Positions 14,415 through 25,398 of a stretch of 64,000 nt of DNA are shown here, piece by piece (position 1 is the first letter of the stretch; each line of letters begins with the position of its first letter). This DNA is from Apostichopus japonicus (taxonomy: Eukaryota; Echinodermata; Holothuroidea; Aspidochirotida; Stichopodidae): positions 9,741,303 through 9,805,302 of the forward strand of contig NC_092581.1 in the NCBI RefSeq assembly GCF_037975245.1. Reading direction: 5' to 3'. Made by a program: the position numbers and the translations under genes. The notes beneath the pieces were generated by a model, which ran no database searches, had not been told where the DNA came from, and saw nothing but the letters and a program-made list of their open reading frames with translations.

Positions 14415-17400
14415 AATAAATATATATGTATCTATATCTATATCTATATCTATATATATACATATATATATATGGATGGATGGATGGATGGATGGATGGA
14501 TGGATGGATGGATGGATGGATGGATGGATGGATGGATGGATGGATGGATGGATGGATGGATGGATGGATGGATGGATGGATGGATGGATGGATGGATGGA
14601 TGGATGGATGGATGGATGGATGGATGGATGGATGGATGGATGGATGGATGGATGGATGGATGGATGGATGGATGGATGGATGGATGGATGGATGGATGGA
14701 TGGATGGATGGATGGATGGATGGATGGATGGATGGATGGATGGATGGATGGATGGATGGATGGATGGATGGATGGATGGATGGATGGATGGATGGATGGA
14801 TAGATAGATATATAAATACATAACAACTTATTGTTTAATTACAGAGGTTCTTGACACTCGTGGGGTGTTCACTGTTACTCTCTATCCTGCCTCTGGTGAC
14901 CCGTCGGAAACCGATCTGGCTCCTCACGATCCATTTGGAGTGGTTTGGAGTCCCGGATGTTGGCAGATTCAGTGGTGCAAAGGCAAAAGAAGAAACATCT
15001 ATACCGGTCCTAAGTTGCAGCTGAGCAAAATAGAGGGCGCTGCGGGTATTTTTACCATCAGACGCGGTAAAAGGGGAAGAAGAGGTTTGTTCGCCCAAAT
15101 CGAAGTTATCGTCGCAAGTGAGTAACTTTAAATGAACGCAAAATATATGATATATATGAATATTAATGATGTTCTGAAGAAGGTAATGTTGAGCCAATCA
15201 TGGATCAGATGCCACATCACGTGTGACCCCAAAGCTTGGCAAATGTTTCTTTATACAGGCAAATTAGTTCTGGAAAAGGAATCAAACAGTGCTGACGATC
15301 AGTATTACGGCCAACTAATTGATACTTATACTTGTTTCCAATCAGTATCTTGAAGTAATTTTACAGCCTTTTAATTGTGGTGTGCCTATGTAGAGCATTA
15401 CTTTGCATTACGTGCGTAGAGTTGACTACATATATTCATAACTTACAGTATTGTGTTTGCGTCTTTCTGATTAATTAACAGTGCTTTAATTACTACCAAG
15501 CACAACACTTCGAAGATATAAACATCGATGAAATCAAAGCGGCGAAATTCCCTTCCTTACCACATACTTCGGTCCCATTCCATGTCACCCTCTACCATCC
15601 TCTCTACACCCGTAGCCTCTCATCTTTCTTCTTTAAGAAGCAAGTTTACGTACCACTGAGGATTTACTCCAAGACTTGTTGAGTCTATTGAACTGATGTG
15701 TTTATTTCTGTATCTTGCTGTAGGTTGCCCACCTGACATGTACCATAGAATTGGAAAATGCTCATCTCGTAGTAATTTCCCTTGCTTGAATGGAGGAGTA
15801 GGCAAAGATGGATCAGATCAGTGCACCTGTCCGCCTCCATTTGGCGGATCCGTTTGTGACGAAGGTGTGAAGGCCTTTTTTACTTAACCGAAGAATTATA
15901 TGGTTATATTACCTAAGAACTGCATATAATGTTATTGCGTCATTTTGTATTTGATAACCAATTTGACCAAACTAATATCCGATAGGCTATATGATTGGAA
16001 ATTACATATCTTGGTGAGAAATCAAAAGTTTCAGTTTCGCAGACTAGGTATGTGATTCAACAGATACAATACGAATTCAAAGTGAACCTAAACTCTGATA
16101 AGGATTGTTCGCTTGTTCGTCTTCTTCCTTTTGTTGTTGTTTTGCGTGTGTGCGTGGGTGACTTGTTTTGTATTCTGACTGAGCACTTGATCAAAGGAAT
16201 TGCAAGTCAACAGACGTCGTCAATTTAAAAGAATCACCTGAGAAAACTTCCATTTAATTAAGGAAGTATTGCTGAGGTTACGTGGTACGTGAATTGTTGC
16301 TATGGTGGTTTTTTTCGGTTTTGTTTATGTGTGTTGGTTTTCTTTTTCTTCTATCTTGTTAGAACTTGAAGCAAGTCCACTTTACACTGGCATCCTAGGC
16401 CAAGAAGAAACGGATACCGTTAGTACCTTGCGATGCGGTGACCTGGAAGGTGGAAACACACGATGCAAAGGTTTCCTATTCTGCTTTGCTGATTTGTATG
16501 GGTGCAAGTGCGCACCGGGTTGGCATGGTAACAAGTGCGATCGAGGTATGTTCCTAATTATGATTAGTCGCTGCAACTGTAGACTGTATGCTTGTTTTAA
16601 CCAGGTGCGGACGCACGGAATCTCTATACTTCGTTGAACCGTTGAAGTGTTCAACTTCATTGTCCTAAATTAGGTTTGCTTGTCTTGGATTGAGTTTGTC
16701 AGAGTAGTTAAAGAAAGACACAACAATTTTGTTAAAGTCCATCCACGTTAATACTCTGGATATACGCCAGACCAGATTTTTCATAAGAGACAATTTCGAT
16801 TGTCAGTATTGCTAAGGGCAGAAGATAACTCAAGTTACTTCAGGTCTGCATACGTAATTGGATAATAAAGTAGTTTATAATTTGATCGCAGCATCGCTTG
16901 TGGCTAACAAACATGGTTTCTAAATATTAAAATGCGTGGACAGAGTTATAGACTTGATCAAGTCTTCGGCGTCATTTGTGCGAAGGATCATCAAATCTTT
17001 TATATCTGCTAAACGGGATAAGAATTCTCTCAGCTATTAGAGCAAGTTATGTATGGACAGTTATCTCTATTACATACAACGACGAAGATGATAAGGTTTT
17101 GTGTCTCCTTTAAGGTGTTTACTAATTGAACGAATAACTTCATAAGACAGCAATAAAAGGCAACGATAAGACGAAGTTTTCCTTTTAAAACATAAAGCTT
17201 GGAGTGATTCAGCCTTGTAATATCACGGTCTCTGTTGTATAGAACGAGGATTATCGGATTTTTTGAAAAGCACACTGACAATCATTATATTTTATGATGT
17301 GCTTTGTCTATGCCCTTGGAAGAAGAAAAACAAACAGACAAAATAAAGAGTGACTTTGTAAAAAGTTTGTGTGTTAAAATAATAGCCGTAATATACAACA

Positions 17401-18248
17401 ACAAAAGAATTATACCAATTGTAGGGAAGGCAATTGTTTAGTGTGCCATTCTCTGCATTTTGTAGGCGCCTTGTCAATTGCATCAAGGCTATACATTAAT
17501 TACTTTCAGAATTACACAGGATGAGACAAACTCATCCATATAAGGTATACAGGTCAATTCGATCAAGAAATTATGTGTATTAACTTAAGTAAACAACTCT
17601 GACATTGATGACGTAGCAAAGAAAATGGCCATTACACTTAGCTCAACAGACGGATTAGACAGGCTAGCAAAAGAACGATCAATTCTACGATAAATGCATT
17701 GTGGGGGTGGGGTGGGGGTGGGAGTGGGAAGAAGGTGTGCAGATGGATATGTTCCCATGCATACTAATATTTTGACAACCAATTATTTAGATTAAACTGA
17801 GGTTAAATGATGGACAGTAGTAGGTACATTTAAACAGAAACTTTCAACAGATGGGAGCACCCAGGAAGGTACTCAAAAACAAGAGACTATGAAGATGAAG
17901 AGATTGATTCCAACCGGGGATTGTGGTGTGAGATGGGGGGAGGGGGGTTCCCGCAGACCTGGCATTCAATTTCAAATGCACCATTGATAAAAGAGAAAAA
18001 TCCTTTCAACAAATACAAATTTTCATGAGGATAATTGTTAATTTAGTAAAGTTTTCGATTCTTTTCCTATTTTTGCCAACAATTCACTATTTATTATTTC
18101 ATTCTTCGCTGGACACACACTATCTCTCTTTCTTTTCACAGCTTGTCCGAAGGGTAGATGGGGTGCTGATTGCTCTCAACACTGCCCGTCATCCAACAAC
18201 GATTGTAACCAATTCCGTGGACCAGAAAAACAAGTTCCCCCTCCTTAG
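13230..18248 (+). CDS. Secreted Tie-like Ig/EGF protein A (6 exons, 365 aa)
   Basis: Exons: 13230-13287, 13706-14041, 14845-15117, 15724-15864, 16363-16545, 18142-18248. All introns are phase 1 with GT-AG ends. Residues 1-19 are a signal peptide ([12 protein letters not shown]). Residues 20-131 and 132-222 are two Ig-like exons, the second with [13 protein letters not shown]. Residues 223-269 form an EGF-like motif ([20 protein letters not shown]). Residues 270-330 form a second EGF-like motif ([20 protein letters not shown]), and residues 331-365 start a third ([15 protein letters not shown]) that ends at TAG. The order Ig-Ig-EGF-EGF-EGF and the YGC.CA.GW pattern match the N-terminal ectodomain of Tie receptor kinases. 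No third-EGF completion, FN3, transmembrane segment or kinase follows, so I infer a soluble binding protein or decoy, or a truncated duplicate. The gene converges on gene B in arm 2. The exon structure is well supported. Expression and function are unknown. Confidence 0.82.
14135..14471. repeat. (TA)n-rich region in intron 2 of gene A
   Basis: Long TA dinucleotide runs with TAT/TTA and TATC variants. In arm 2 the equivalent intron position also has TA runs (35490-35640), but of different length and order. Confidence 0.95.
14473..14800. repeat. Expanded (GGAT)n microsatellite, about 82 units
   Basis: About 328 bp of uninterrupted GGAT/ATGG units in intron 2 of gene A, about 45 bp before exon 3. 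Arm 2 has only a short degenerate CCAT/CTAT tract at the same place (35400-35490). The Trp-Met-Asp-Gly and Ile-His-Pro-Ser frames are repeat artefacts. Confidence 0.98.
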
Positions 18249-19105
18249 TGATAACATCATCTATACATTATGATTCTATCGAATGAACCTAGTTTGATTC
18301 TCTTGATTTACGGTTAAGAAGTATATATAGACCAATACTGATTTGCAGGCGCTAAAACCCACGGTTATCTTTGATTTAATTGACTTAAGGGCTTTTTCAA
18401 GTGAAGTTTCCCCAGACGAGACTTACCCCAGTTAGTAATTACCCTTGAACATCATGCGTATACTGTACTATTTTATACATCTCTTTCTTTCATGTTTTAA
18501 GTTTGCCTGCCTCTCTTTTTTCTTCTCACTGAGGTTCGTTTGCCATACATACATTGAAACACCCTCTGTGATGTTTATTTGTTCGGTGATGGTGGTGTTT
18601 ACTCCATTTTTTTTCATTTAACATTATGTACCCACCGAGCAATACATTAGCCTGCTAACAAATTAAACAAGAAAATAATTTGCATTTTCCTCTTTGTGGT
18701 CGACGGTGTAGCAGCAAGACTTTATCAGCAAAAGTATTTCATTCTTGTGTATTTTCAAAGGTCATTTGAGTCAACAGGGCCAAATTCTGGAAACCTCGTC
18801 TGGGGGAAGGGATTTAAGAGGGGGTGGTATCAATTTGTGTAAACAGGTTTTGAAAGGTGGCAGTCTATGCACTGTACAAATTGAAGCCTGTGCACATGCA
18901 CAAGAGCGGCAAATTATATCAATTTCCCCTGACTGATTTAGGTAGCGGCATAAAGTGTCGCCAGATTTATTAAGCGACATCAAGTCACAATGTCTCGATT
19001 TCTAATAGCCTTTGTAATGATATTATGAAGAAGTATAAAAGTATCACAGAGTTGTCAGTCCTGCTGTGGCATAACCAACCAAAATTACCGACCGAATTTT
19101 GAATG
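18249..19105 (+). other. 3' flank of gene A inside arm 1
   Basis: Non-coding arm sequence matching arm 2 at about 26740-29170. It holds the empty target site GTAATTACCCTTGAACATC (around 18442-18447) for the 1.3-kb element that sits in arm 2. Beyond the arm, an AATAAA at about 19296 is a possible distal polyadenylation signal. No other gene seen. Confidence 0.6.
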
Positions 19106-20239
19106 AAATCATATATAATTGAGACACCCACCCACGTGACTACGTGCCTGACTCTGAAACAAAGTATAGATAAGACTCAAGAGTGTCATAGCCTTCTGAT
19201 TTATGTGTTTTCGAATTTCTCTGGTTAAACTTTAAATGTTGCAGTTTTCGGTTGTCAGAGGAAGCTGTAATTGAATGAATGCATTGGTACCGTTAATAAA
19301 GAGATAAACATTGCTGAAGTCTCAAAGTTGTCAAGAACAATTTATTAAATAATATCATATGTAGGATTCAACAGGTGGTTATCGTATCGAATTCTTTACT
19401 AGTGATCGTCCGTCTACCATAAGGATTTATGACCATGTCACTGATTTACTCAATTGAGACCGACGTAGTCTCTATGAAACATTGACCTCCAATTAAATAT
19501 GTCACTGCCACTCGATTAAATGATAGAGTCTTGAGCAAGTTTTAATTTCTTGAAAACTATCCCATATATTATAAATATGACTGTGACAAGACCAGTAGAG
19601 AATTTTAGTATCTGGTACGTGAATCTGGGAAACATGCAGTCATACAGGCGTGCAGTCATGCAGTCGTGCAGTCGTGCAGTCATGTTTGCGTGTGTGTCTG
19701 ACGCCCAGGTTGTGATGTACACGATATCTCAAGTTAGGAACCATTGTTACTTTTCATACTTGGCATGTGGATGCATAAGAGTGAGTAGAAGAACATTTTT
19801 TATAGGTGGAGGACAAAGGTTATCTGAGGTCACCAGAGGTCAAAAGCTGAAAACCTTGTAAACACGACATCTCATGATAAGAATTATGAATACTTTGTAT
19901 ACCTATAGCATGTGCATGCCTCATATTGAAAAACCGAAGCATAGAGATTACGTTGGAGGTCAAGGATCATCTTAAGTCACCAGACGTCAAACATATATTA
20001 ATATATATGTATATCAATATGTATAGCCTATATATATAGCCGATATATATATAGCCTATATATAGCCTACATATAGCCTATATAAATAGCCTACATAAAT
20101 AGCCATATATAGCCTATATATATGTGTGTACTATGTCCCCATATTACCCCAGGCCTTGTGATTCTAATAATGTTATTTACATATTCTACTGTGTACTTTG
20201 CAAAGAGGGCAATTGGGCAATTATGTAGGTGGAACAGCA

Positions 20240-20285
<46 letters not shown>
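19106..20285. repeat. Spacer DNA with 8-bp, AGCC/TA and (TA)n repeats
   Basis: No gene recognised. There is an 8-bp tandem repeat TGCAGTC(A/G) at about 19636-19682, a TATATAGCC array at about 19990-20125, and a pure (TA)n run at 20243-20285 that abuts the 5' end of the CR1-like fragment. Confidence 0.7.
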
Positions 20286-20286
<1 letters not shown>

Positions 20287-20288
<2 letters not shown>

Positions 20289-22265
20289 CGACTAAATCTT
20301 GTATACTTGATACTCTCCCAACCTGGCTCCTAAAGAAGACATTAAACTCACACCTACCAGATCTGTTACAAATTGTAAATATATCCCTTACCAGTGGTAC
20401 TATGTAATCCTCAGCGAAGACCGCTGTCGAAATACATCTCCTTAAAGGCAATGAAAAATCGCCCAAAACTGCGTGCCGCGCTGTGAAAAAAGTTAACTTT
20501 CCGTCGCTTGCAACTGACGTTTTCTTCTTATCGCTACAAAATGCAGACAGTAATGAAACGTGATACCTTGTTGTCTTTTATCTAGACCTTAGATGTCCAC
20601 GCTGATGTGTACACTGTGTTGTGGGTATTGACCGTAGCTGCATGTATTGACTGTACACTAGTGTCTAATTACCGACGGCAGCAAGCTGTGTGTGTATTTT
20701 CTGAGATCGATGGTGGTGTCTAACACTTCTGTTACACCTCATTCGAAACTAGGTCAGATTACCGGCATGAGACGTTTCTTTGTGCGCGAGTCTTCACACC
20801 CTTCAAGAAACCAATCATGCGGGATCCTTCTGTACAAACCGATTACAGACCCATATCGAACCTTTCCTTTCTTGGTAAGGTACTCGAGAGAGTTGTTTTA
20901 AAGGGGTTGGTATCACACATTCAAAACAACAACTTGGATGAGTTGTTCCAGTCCGCCTGCAAAACCAAACATTCGACTGAAACCGCGTTTATTCGAATAC
21001 ACAACGACTTATCGTGTATTATGGACAGTAATAAGGCTGTACTATTGGTGTTATTGGATCCCAGTGCAGTTTTTGACACTGTAAATCACGAGAAGTTGCG
21101 AGACATATTACAGACGTCTTTTGGAATATCTAATATGGCATTAAATTGGTTTGTATCCTACCTGAGCAATCGTTCAAAGTGTATTTGTGTTAATGGGCAC
21201 TATCGAATCCTCGACGTATTCGCTATCGGTTTCCACAAGGATCGGCTCTGAGCTCTGTGCATTTTTCACTCTACACGAAACCCCTGCAAGATATCATTCA
21301 ACACTGTGGCCTAAGTTACCACCGATATGCCGATGATTTTACAGCTGTTCATCGGTTATGATCCTGTCGGCCCTTTAAGCTGTATATAAGCCGTGGAAAA
21401 AAATCCAAATTGCATTATGCATATCAGTAACAATTGTCTTAAGCTAAATAATGACAAAACCGAACTTTTCAGTCTAATGTCCCCGCATCAATTGCGTCGG
21501 TACGACAGGATTTCACTTTCTATTGATGGATTGGTTATTAAACCGTCAAAAGGCGTAAAGGTACTTGGTGTTTGCTTAGATGAACATCTCTCAATGTCTG
21601 GTCAGGTCTCCAGTGTTGTCAAAAGTTGCTCTTACCATCTGCGGAATATTGGTAAAGTCCGCAAATATATTACTACTGTGGCTTGTCGCGCTGCTGTGCA
21701 GAGCCCTGTGGTATCCCCTTATGGACTACTGCTGCAGCTTGCTATCAGCTATTCCACAAATCAAATTCGACGACTGCAGCTATAGTTCAATATAATGCGC
21801 CACGCCTTATTTCCAAAACTGCTCACAGAGACCACATCTCATCTGTTCTGGCTTCTCTGCACTGGATTCCTTGCCAACTCCGTATACCATTTCGCATCCT
21901 CAAATATATATAGAAATGACTTCATCAGTTGTCACCAGTTTACTTGCAGGAAATAATCCATATCCACAAGCCTTCTCGCATGATTCGGTCATCCTCCGAA
22001 ACTTCTGCTCTCAAAACTCGTAGATCAAACAAGCGAGTCGGGGAGCAAAGCTTTTAGCCATGTCGGACCGTTGTTGTGGAACAAGTTACCATCAGAAATA
22101 TGAAGCTTTACCTCTATCAGCACTTTCAAATCAGCGTTTAAGACGTTTTATTTCAAACAAAAAAATGGTTAATTGTATTCAATTGTATTTTTGTATTTTG
22201 TAGTTGTTTTGTTAAGCGCATTGAACCCTGGGATTTTGCGTTATATAAGCACCGGTGTAATAATA
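20287..22265 (+). pseudogene. CR1/L2-like non-LTR retrotransposon, broken, with nested MITE
   Basis: The first part (20287-20441) encodes the conserved stretch before the RT (LPTWLLKK, IVNISLTSG). The frame resumes after the MITE with YRPISNLSFLGKVLERVV (20840), SAVFDTVNHEKL (21063), the catalytic YADD (about 21327) and a C-terminal LHWIPCQLRIPFRILKY (about 21858). The 3' end has the TTAAGCGCATTGAACCCTGG-type motif followed by an AATAATAAAG tail, as in CR1/L2 elements. Several stops and frameshifts and a missing 5' half show it is inactive. Its left end abuts (TA)n. The CR1/L2 group is well supported, the exact clade is not. Confidence 0.88.
20446..20802 (+). mobile_element. TTAA-targeting MITE (copy 1), inside the CR1-like element
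   Basis: It starts AGGCAATGAAAAATCGCCC and ends GCGAGTCTTCACACCCT, imperfect terminal inverted repeats. The flanks are TTAA (20442-20445) and TCAA (20803-20806), a TTAA duplication with one change. Taking out the element and one duplicate leaves the retrotransposon reading frame in phase across the junction, which confirms both ends. No transposase is present. A TTAA target with AGG termini fits a Kolobok-like family, with piggyBac-like as the alternative. Confidence 0.88.
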
Positions 22266-22270
22266 AAGAA

Positions 22271-22529
22271 TATCGAGATGGTTAGTCCGTACAGATGATG
22301 AAGTGTAGCCATCTATGCATTATTATTATATTTATTTTGTTAAAGTAAATGATATGTTACTTTATTTTACCAACCATGCAAATATGCATGCTGCCGAACA
22401 ATGTTTTCTTTTGTTGAAAAATCATAACTTGAGATAGGAATACACTAGAGAGATTCATATAGCTTTATTTTGTACAAAAAACAGCCTTCTTCCATAAACC
22501 TCCTTTTCTGAGCATCATTAGCAATTCAA
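22271..22529. other. Spacer DNA, no feature
   Basis: AT-rich DNA between the CR1-like 3' end and the long-TIR element. It ends in GCAATTCAA (22521-22529), the left target duplicate of that element. Confidence 0.4.
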
Positions 22530-23948
22530 ACCTGTTTGAAGATAGCGGACTTTAAGAGCGGACAATAAGAGCAGACAATAGCGAGACTAGAGTTCCTTTA
22601 GGAGACAAGCAAAGAGCGCCATCTAATTTCTGGCGGACAATAAGCCATGGTCAAGGTGCAGCAGTATTCAGAAGTTATTTGTACATATAATTTAAATACA
22701 ATTCATCTCACTAATGAATTGCTTTCAATTATAAATCTTTAGTTATAGAAATAATTAGGTAGTGCGATGCACATCACGAAATAACGCAATGTCTCTTCTA
22801 TCACTCTGTTCATGTTTGATATCGGTGACATAACTTAAATTTCGGTTGAAAAAAAAGGATACTTGTGGTTACTATAAATTCCACCACATCGTGTACAAAC
22901 TACCGTTACGTACTAACGAAATGATTAAAATTAACTATCTTTAGTTCTAGGAATAGTAAGGTAGTGCGATACACATCACGAAATAAAGCAAGGTTTCGTC
23001 GATCACTCTATTAATGTTTGATATCGGTGACATAACTTCTATCTTCGCCAAAATTTCGATTCACTAAAGTAATTATATTTGTGATTACGTTGAATTCTAC
23101 TACATCGTGTACAAACTGCTGTTTCAACTCAGTCCATAACGAAATGTTTAAAATTAAATATCTTTACTTTATAGCAAGGGCGTAGGAACCGGGGGCTGGG
23201 GGCGCCAGCCCCCCAGTGAAAAATATGGGGGCGGAAGTATCATTCCGCCCCCCCCCCCCCGCTCCGCGAGTCAGAAAACCCCTTTTTCATTTCCAAATGA
23301 GAAAATAATCTCATTTGGAGCACCAAATTGCATCTATAAGGCCAGGTGAAAATGCAAAATTATTTACAAAATGGATTGGGTGTTGAAGTGTGCTATATTG
23401 CACCAAATTGCATCTGAGGCCACCTGGAAATGCAAAAAAAATCCAAAGGGGAGGGGACACCCCTTCCCCTTAGACCCCTCCCCCAGGCCGACCATCAGTC
23501 TTCAGCCCCCCCCCCCCACTCAAAAGTACCTTCCTACGCCACTGCTTTATAGAAATAGTTAGGTATTGCGAGGCATATCACGGAATAGGGCAATGTGTCC
23601 TCTATCACTCTGTTAATGTTTGATATCGGTGACATAACTTCTATCTGCGACAGTTTGTTACGTGACCGATATCAAACATTATTAGAGTGAAAGAAGGGAC
23701 TTGTCTCTGTCTCGTGATGTGTATCGCACTTCTTAGCTATTCCTATCAGAAATATTATTAATTATAAACATTTCATTAGTGGGATGAATTGTCTTAAATT
23801 TTATGTACAAACAATTATTGAGTACCACTGCACTTTCACCGTTGCTTATTGTAGAAAATAGATGGCGCTCTTCGCTTTTCTCCTTATTGTCTGCTCTTAT
23901 TGTCTGCTCTTAAAGTCCCCTCTTAATGTCCGCTACCTTCAAGCAGGT
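22530..23948. mobile_element. Long-TIR foldback element with 9-bp TSD (Mutator-like?)
   Basis: The termini ACCTGTTTGAAGATAGCGGAC and GTCCGCTACCTTCAAGCAGGT are inverted repeats extending imperfectly for over 200 bp (GCGGACAATAAGAGCAGACA against TGTCTGCTCTTATTGTCTGC). Flanking direct repeats GCAATTCAA (22521-22529 and 23949-23957) give a 9-bp target duplication. The body has direct copies, about 202 bp apart, of a unit containing TTTGATATCGGTGACATAACTT (about 22814, 23016, 23617) and one inverted copy (about 23661). A hAT MITE sits inside at 23175-23544. A 9-bp duplication with long TIRs suggests a non-autonomous Mutator-like element. No transposase is encoded. Confidence 0.82.
23175..23544 (+). 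mobile_element. hAT-type MITE (GGCGTAGGAA family), full copy
   Basis: Termini CAAGGGCGTAGGAACC and GTACCTTCCTACGCCACTG, flanked by perfect 8-bp duplicates CTTTATAG (23167-23174 and 23545-23552). The 370-bp body holds G/C runs and no ORF of note. It is nested in the long-TIR foldback element. Same family as 48371-48731 and the truncated copy at 1411-1659. Confidence 0.92.
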
Positions 23949-24298
23949 GCAATTCAACTCGAGCATTTGGATCGTATCGAACCACGTCTCGTATGGCGGG
24001 TCATCAGTCTCAAATCGTGGGGAATCGACATATACCGATTTAAATCGACATATACCAATTTCCTTGGACTTATACCAGTTTCTAGCAGCTTAGTATATAT
24101 TACAGAGCTTGCCAATACCAAGTAGGTAAGCTGGAAAGTGCAGTGGGTTTGGGGGGCATAATGCAGAGTACTACAGAGAGGGTAAATTTTGTTGAAAATT
24201 GTCCTAATTTACTGTCGTAGCCTTGATTGGGAACAGCGGTTATACATCTATTTATAATAAGCATATGTTTTAGTTACCATCACATAGCCTGTAGCTAT
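23949..24298. repeat. Spacer with fragment of the 20-bp CGATTTAAAT repeat
   Basis: At about 24005-24095, CGACATATACCGATTTAAAT and CTTGGACTTATACCAGTTTC are the reverse complement of blocks in the array at 11030-11275. The rest shows nothing. GTAGCTAT at 24291-24298 is the left target duplicate of the next element. Confidence 0.65.
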
Positions 24299-25390
24299 CA
24301 GGCGCGGCGGAACGGAAAAATTATTGGGGGGGCTAATGTGTGGAGACTATCTAAGCGGAGCGCCACCATGGGTTGGCGCGGAGCGTACAAGAGAATTTTG
24401 GGTTTTTTCAAACCCCCAGATGGCCGGAAACGGCACTTCCCGAGTGTTTTATGCTGCGAATACCTAGCCCTAAAATATGGGTCTCAAGCCTGCAATTTCT
24501 CAGATTGCACGTAAAAGTCTGTAAAAACATTGTAATTTGTATATTCGATGGTGTTTTAAGAGAGTAGCTATTACTCGTAGTGTACTCGCAAAGACGTTTT
24601 TGAGTGTAGTAAGGGCAGTGGCGGAGCTAGGGGTATTGGTCGGGGGGGGCAAGAATGGTCTGTAGGGGCGCTTTCGACACTATCTAAGCGGAGCGCCACC
24701 AGAGGTTGGCGCGGAGCGTACAGAAATTTTTTGAGTAAAGTTACTCCCTAGATTGCAGGAAATGACCCTTTCCGGGCCTTGCTAATTTGCAGATAAACGG
24801 AGAATAAATAGGTGTCGTCGCCATTTTGTCGGAAAATTATACACCAACAGAATATGACAAATGTCAATAGGTATATGAGAGCGCAATAAAATAGTCAATA
24901 ATCGCGAATAAGTTAAAAGTAGTGAAAAGCTGAAAAGGGCGCCAGCAGTCCATTTGAGTCCGTCAGGAGGGGGGGTGATCCGCCCCCTGACTGTATATAT
25001 GGACGCTCCGCCACTAAGTAAGGGGATGTTGGAGAACTGGCTGAAATGAGGCAAGTCATTGGCCTAAGACGAAGTTGTGTTACGCTTACCGGTACTCACA
25101 CTCACTGCTTCCACTTTTCACGGGGCGTGAAGACGCGGTTGGGGTGACAATGTGGTCTATAGCCAGGGGACGGGCCGAGGGACCAGGGTCCCCCAGCAAT
25201 TACTAAAATTATTACACCTATATAGTATACGTGTGCATCGGACAGATCGACAAGTATGCATTGAAAAATGGGCAGATGCACGTTTCGGAGCCTTGGTAAA
25301 TATTGGGGGGGCTTATCATGCATTTGCCCCCTCAACTTTTTCATTGGGGGGGCTGAGCCCCCCCAAGCCCCCCCGGTTCCGCCGCCACTG
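24299..25390 (+). mobile_element. hAT composite: outer element, copy 1
   Basis: Termini CAGGCGCGGCGGAACGG and CCCCGGTTCCGCCGCCACTG, flanked by perfect 8-bp duplicates GTAGCTAT (24291-24298 and 25391-25398). A subterminal stem-loop module (ACTATCTAAGCGGAGCGCC ... GGTTGGCGCGGAGCGTAC) starts 47 bp from the left end. A complete second hAT element is nested at 24616-25016. The same outer-plus-inner arrangement is found inverted at 55085-56175 with a different outer target duplication. No transposase ORF. Confidence 0.93.
24616..25016 (+). mobile_element. hAT element nested in the composite, inner element copy 1
   Basis: Starts CAGTGGCGGAGCTAGGGG, ends GGACGCTCCGCCACTA, flanked by perfect duplicates AGTAAGGG (24608-24615 and 25017-25024). 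It carries the shared stem-loop module 63 bp from its left end. Homologous to 55457-55860 and to the interrupted outermost element at 54740-56229. Confidence 0.93.
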
Positions 25391-25398
25391 GTAGCTAT

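Larger units (their letters stand above)
12765..19105 (+). repeat. Arm 1 of a large inverted duplication
   Basis: Read forward, this arm matches the reverse complement of about 26740-37225. Matching pairs include the exon 1 starts (13230 and 36762), exon 3 (14845-15117 and 35092-35364), exon 5 (16363-16545 and 32871-33056), exon 6 (18142 and 29287) and non-coding blocks such as GGCATAACCAACCAAA (about 19068 and 26775). Arm 1 is shorter because arm 2 gained several insertions. Similarity covers exons and introns alike, so this is a DNA-level duplication. Confidence 0.95.

Noticed and set aside
14298-14826. Long Trp-Met-Asp-Gly and Ile-His-Pro-Ser frames
   Set aside because: A 4-bp GGAT repeat inside an intron gives a 12-bp codon cycle without stops. 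Arm 2 has no equivalent.
17292-17486. Similar antisense frames in both arms (17292-17486 minus, 29935-30138 plus), starting [15 protein letters not shown]
   Set aside because: Both lie in intron 5 of the duplicated genes. Their similarity is explained by the DNA-level duplication, and the C-terminal halves diverge by frameshift.
24227-24567. Frames across the hAT elements at 24.2-25.4 and 54.7-56.2 kb
   Set aside because: They overlap element termini and the stem-loop module, repeat in all copies, and contain no transposase motif.
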